Shown here: piece after piece, positions 61,731 through 64,000 of the stretch
Numbering within the stretch: position 1 is the stretch's first letter
How the letters are laid out: every line of letters starts with the position of its first letter
DNA from: Terribacillus halophilus
Lineage (GTDB): Bacteria > Bacillota > Bacilli > Bacillales > Amphibacillaceae
Reading direction: 5' to 3'
Length of the DNA: 64,000 nt
Assembly (NCBI RefSeq): GCF_900162685.1
Contig: NZ_LT727828.1
Span: 2,388,587 to 2,452,586 of the forward strand
Position numbers and translations under genes: made by a program
The notes under the pieces: model-generated
The model's database searches: none
Seen by the model: the letters and a program-made list of their open reading frames with translations, nothing else
Told to the model about the DNA's origin: nothing

Positions 61731-64000
61731 TTATTTGCTTGCTGCCTTACGTTTGTTTACCCAGAATAACGCTGCTCCAAGAACTAAAAGTCCAGCTCCA
61801 GCCAAGAGGTAATTAAACAGCTGACTTGCTGTTTGCGGTAAAATACTGCCGAATGTTGTCGTTTTACCGCTATCACTCGAAACAGGCTTTATACTTGCTG
61901 CATCATCGATTCCTGAAGGTGTCTGCGGCACCGTATTAACAGGCGCTTCTCCATCGTCATGTTGACCTGTAGGCTTTTTATTATCATCGCCTGGATTCGT
62001 AACTCCATCATTCGTGTTATCATCGCCTGTTGGCGGGGTCTCTCCGCCGCTAATTGGTTCTGGATCTGGCTCTTCATTATTTCCATTCGTGTCATCTGCC
62101 GGCGGTTCGTTCCCATTATCTTCAGGTGACGGTGCACCACCGCTTGTCGTGAATGTCCAAAGATCAGATTTTGTCTTTCCGCCATGAGCATCTTCTGCAA
62201 CAGCGTACCAAGCGTACGCATGGTCGTCAGTTAAGCCTTCCCATGTAACAGAAGCTGTATCACCGCTTTTCACATTATCTGCAGTGCCAATTTCCTTTGT
62301 ACCAAATACATTTACTTCCACATAGTTAGTAGCTACGCGCTTCTTCTGTGCATCCAGTTCCAGTCCAATTGTAAATTCATCAGTGCCTGGGAAATCTTCT
62401 TCATCGTAATAGTTGTAATCATCCATATACGGGGAGTATGTCTTCACTTTGATTTGGTCTGTCTCCGCGTCAAAGAGCAGCATGCGCATGTATCCTTGTC
62501 CACCTTCAGGTCCAGCTTGATAATCAGCCAGCATTTGATATACTTTTCGATCGGTTACGCCATCGCCATTATCATCAATTTCATCAATAAGCATATCCGC
62601 TGCATGATAATGCCCGCAAAGAACAGCAAAGACATTCTCATTCTCAAGGACAAGCTCCTGATACAGCTGCTCACCAATAGGATGACGATTTCCGGAAGAT
62701 AATAGATACTCATGGAAATTCAGAATCGCTTTCCGGTCAGGATGGGCCTTCAGCACTGCATCTGCCCAGGCAATACCCTCTTCTTCTATACCCCAGCCAA
62801 GATAGACCATGATATAGTCATTTCCATTAGAGGAGATCAAGTCATAATGTCCTCTATTATTCTTATAGGAACCTCCGTACCAAGGCTTATCTTCGAAGCG
62901 GTCTGCTCCGAAATAACGGTAATAATCCGTGTAATCGTTGCTCTTTTGTTCTACATCATGGTTTCCTGCTAATACACCGTAAGGAATGCCCGCATCATCA
63001 AGAACTTGCATCGCTTTATCTGCAACTTCCCATTGATATTCCTGATTGGAGAAATTGACTAAGTCACCAGTATGGAGTACATAGTCAATATTATAATTGT
63101 CTTTGTTTTCCGCAATCCAGTTCACTTGTTCGTTATAAATATGCGGGTAGCTCTCTGAGTAATATTGAGTATCTGACATCCAAACGAACGAGTAATCATA
63201 ATCTTCTTCCTCTATGGCGATCTCATCCTGGATCAAAACATTAATTTTGTAGTCTCTCACGAAATTATCCACATTAACTGTTCCTTGCAAATCAAAGTCT
63301 TCATCACCGGCCACTTTATAATTGACAAGCTGCCAATCTTCTACCTTATGGTTCCATGCGTACATGGAAACTTTCCGGCCTGGCAGCGAGTTACCGCTCC
63401 AATTAACTTCAACGACATTTTTATTGTCTACATCTTTGGAAACAGGTACCTCAAACCGATGATAAGGGAATTGTTCCGTACTATCATTGATCAGATACTT
63501 GTCGTCCACATTCGCAACTTTGTCGATGTCCGTATCTGTGAAGGCTTGTTCTCCTTTTGGCGCGTAGTCAGATGGCGGTTCATAATCTGCAGCATTTTTG
63601 AATGCTTTTATGTCACTGTCTTGGCTTACTTTGTACTTATGCCCTTGATAGAAGGTAACATCCATTTCATCATCGGTAGGGTCCGTTACTTTCACTTCTA
63701 GCTCCGGATTTCTTCCAACATCTCCCGCTTCATCCTCCGGCTTGATTAATTGCGGTGCGATAGGATGCTCTGCTGGAGTAACAAATTTGATTGTACGCAC
63801 TTCTTCATTTCCAGCCTTATCCACTGCACGCAGGACAAGCTGGTGGTCTCCGGCAGTTAATGCGGCCGATGAAGTTTCATATGGAAGATCAATTTTTTCT
63901 CCATCCAATTCAGCAGACAAGCCGCTCAAACCACTGCCAGCATCTTCAGCGTTGCCGTCAATAGTAAATGCGCCTTTATATGACTTCCCATCTTCTATAG
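61731..64000 (-). CDS. Cell-wall-anchored calcineurin-like metallophosphoesterase, N terminus beyond window
   Basis: The frame is open to the right edge; about 755 residues are visible. In order from the edge: an Ig-like domain with LTAGDHQLVLRAVDKAGNE, linker and beta domains, and a metallophosphoesterase with MSDTQYYSES, HTGDLVNFS, AGNHDVE, LNFHEYLLSS and LCGHYHAAD. A Ca-loop-like DDNGDGVTDR, a fibronectin-like domain and a Pro/Asp/Gly-rich wall-spanning region follow. The C terminus is a sortase signal: LPQTA, a hydrophobic helix and the basic tail NKRKAASK. It is probably a surface phosphodiesterase or nucleotidase. Confidence 0.88.
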   Translation of the reverse strand, partial: IEDGKSYKGAFTIDGNAEDAGSGLSGLSAELDGEKIDLPYETSSAALTAGDHQLVLRAVDKAGNEEVRTIKFVTPAEHPIAPQLIKPEDEAGDVGRNPELEVKVTDPTDDEMDVTFYQGHKYKVSQDSDIKAFKNAADYEPPSDYAPKGEQAFTDTDIDKVANVDDKYLINDSTEQFPYHRFEVPVSKDVDNKNVVEVNWSGNSLPGRKVSMYAWNHKVEDWQLVNYKVAGDEDFDLQGTVNVDNFVRDYKINVLIQDEIAIEEEDYDYSFVWMSDTQYYSESYPHIYNEQVNWIAENKDNYNIDYVLHTGDLVNFSNQEYQWEVADKAMQVLDDAGIPYGVLAGNHDVEQKSNDYTDYYRYFGADRFEDKPWYGGSYKNNRGHYDLISSNGNDYIMVYLGWGIEEEGIAWADAVLKAHPDRKAILNFHEYLLSSGNRHPIGEQLYQELVLENENVFAVLCGHYHAADMLIDEIDDNGDGVTDRKVYQMLADYQAGPEGGQGYMRMLLFDAETDQIKVKTYSPYMDDYNYYDEEDFPGTDEFTIGLELDAQKKRVATNYVEVNVFGTKEIGTADNVKSGDTASVTWEGLTDDHAYAWYAVAEDAHGGKTKSDLWTFTTSGGAPSPEDNGNEPPADDTNGNNEEPDPEPISGGETPPTGDDNTNDGVTNPGDDNKKPTGQHDDGEAPVNTVPQTPSGIDDAASIKPVSSDSGKTTTFGSILPQTASQLFNYLLAGAGLLVLGAALFWVNKRKAASK

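Noticed and set aside
1..64000. tRNA, rRNA, CRISPR, insertion sequence, prophage or attachment site
   Set aside because: No cloverleaf, rRNA-like stretch, spaced repeat array, transposase, integrase or terminal inverted repeats were seen on either strand.

Overview
The window is a chromosomal segment from an endospore-forming Bacillaceae bacterium of low to moderate GC. Evidence for this is the strong AGGAGG-type ribosome binding sites, the many TTG and GTG starts, and the set of spore genes: an alpha/beta SASP, SspL, YjcZ, YhaL, SpoVR, YhbH, a YhcN-like lipoprotein and a complete gerA-type operon. Many genes are recognisable orthologues of the Bacillus subtilis yha/yhe/yhc region, but their order is rearranged. 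I guess a halotolerant genus such as Terribacillus or a relative. That is an inference from gene content, not a demonstrated identification. I see no rRNA, tRNA, CRISPR array, insertion sequence or prophage.

Layout. Positions 1-12.4 kb carry the yhaI-yhaJ-prsA-yhaL block, an MFS exporter, the yhaM / GbsR-like regulator / yhaN / yhaO nuclease cluster, yheA-yheB and a PucR-type regulator. Positions 12.4-19.7 kb carry an alpha/beta SASP, fumC, a candidate structured small RNA, a VanY-like lipoprotein carboxypeptidase, an MFS transporter, a CDF cation exporter, a methionine aminopeptidase and PsiE. Positions 19.8-29.1 kb carry an ABC exporter pair, several small spore proteins, a short-chain dehydrogenase with a Mug-type glycosylase, a C39-like protease, a methyltransferase, an alkyltransferase-like/nucleotidyltransferase/GNAT operon, a DCC protein and SpoVR.

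Positions 29.1-34.1 kb form one regulatory module: histidine kinase, response regulator, BcrA-type ABC transporter (ATPase and permease), a DUF4097 surface protein and a frameshifted small ORF. The two target promoters of the module share a striking element. It has three (C)TTA(A/C) half-sites at exact 11-bp spacing, placed at an identical distance from the -10 box, which is most simply read as the binding site of the neighbouring response regulator.

Positions 34.2-50.9 kb carry a dipeptidase, a DJ-1-like amidotransferase, the yrrT-luxS-mccA-mccB sulfur recycling operon, threonine aldolase, a YhcN-like lipoprotein, the GNAT-nitrilase fusion YhcX, sigI-rsgI and a heterodimeric multidrug ABC exporter (YheI/YheH = BmrC/BmrD type). 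The exporter is preceded by a promoter, a short leader ORF and an intrinsic terminator, the layout expected of an attenuator. A beta-carbonic anhydrase follows. Positions 50.9-64 kb carry a stand-alone MurG, YhbH, gerAA-AB-AC, odhA-odhB (2-oxoglutarate dehydrogenase) with nearby cre-like boxes, and the C-terminal part of a cell-wall-anchored metallophosphoesterase that runs off the right edge.

The most noteworthy items are the two-component/ABC/DUF4097 module with its shared operator, the leader-ORF attenuator of the multidrug exporter, the candidate small RNA between fumC and the carboxypeptidase gene, and the replacement of mtnN by luxS in the yrrT operon.
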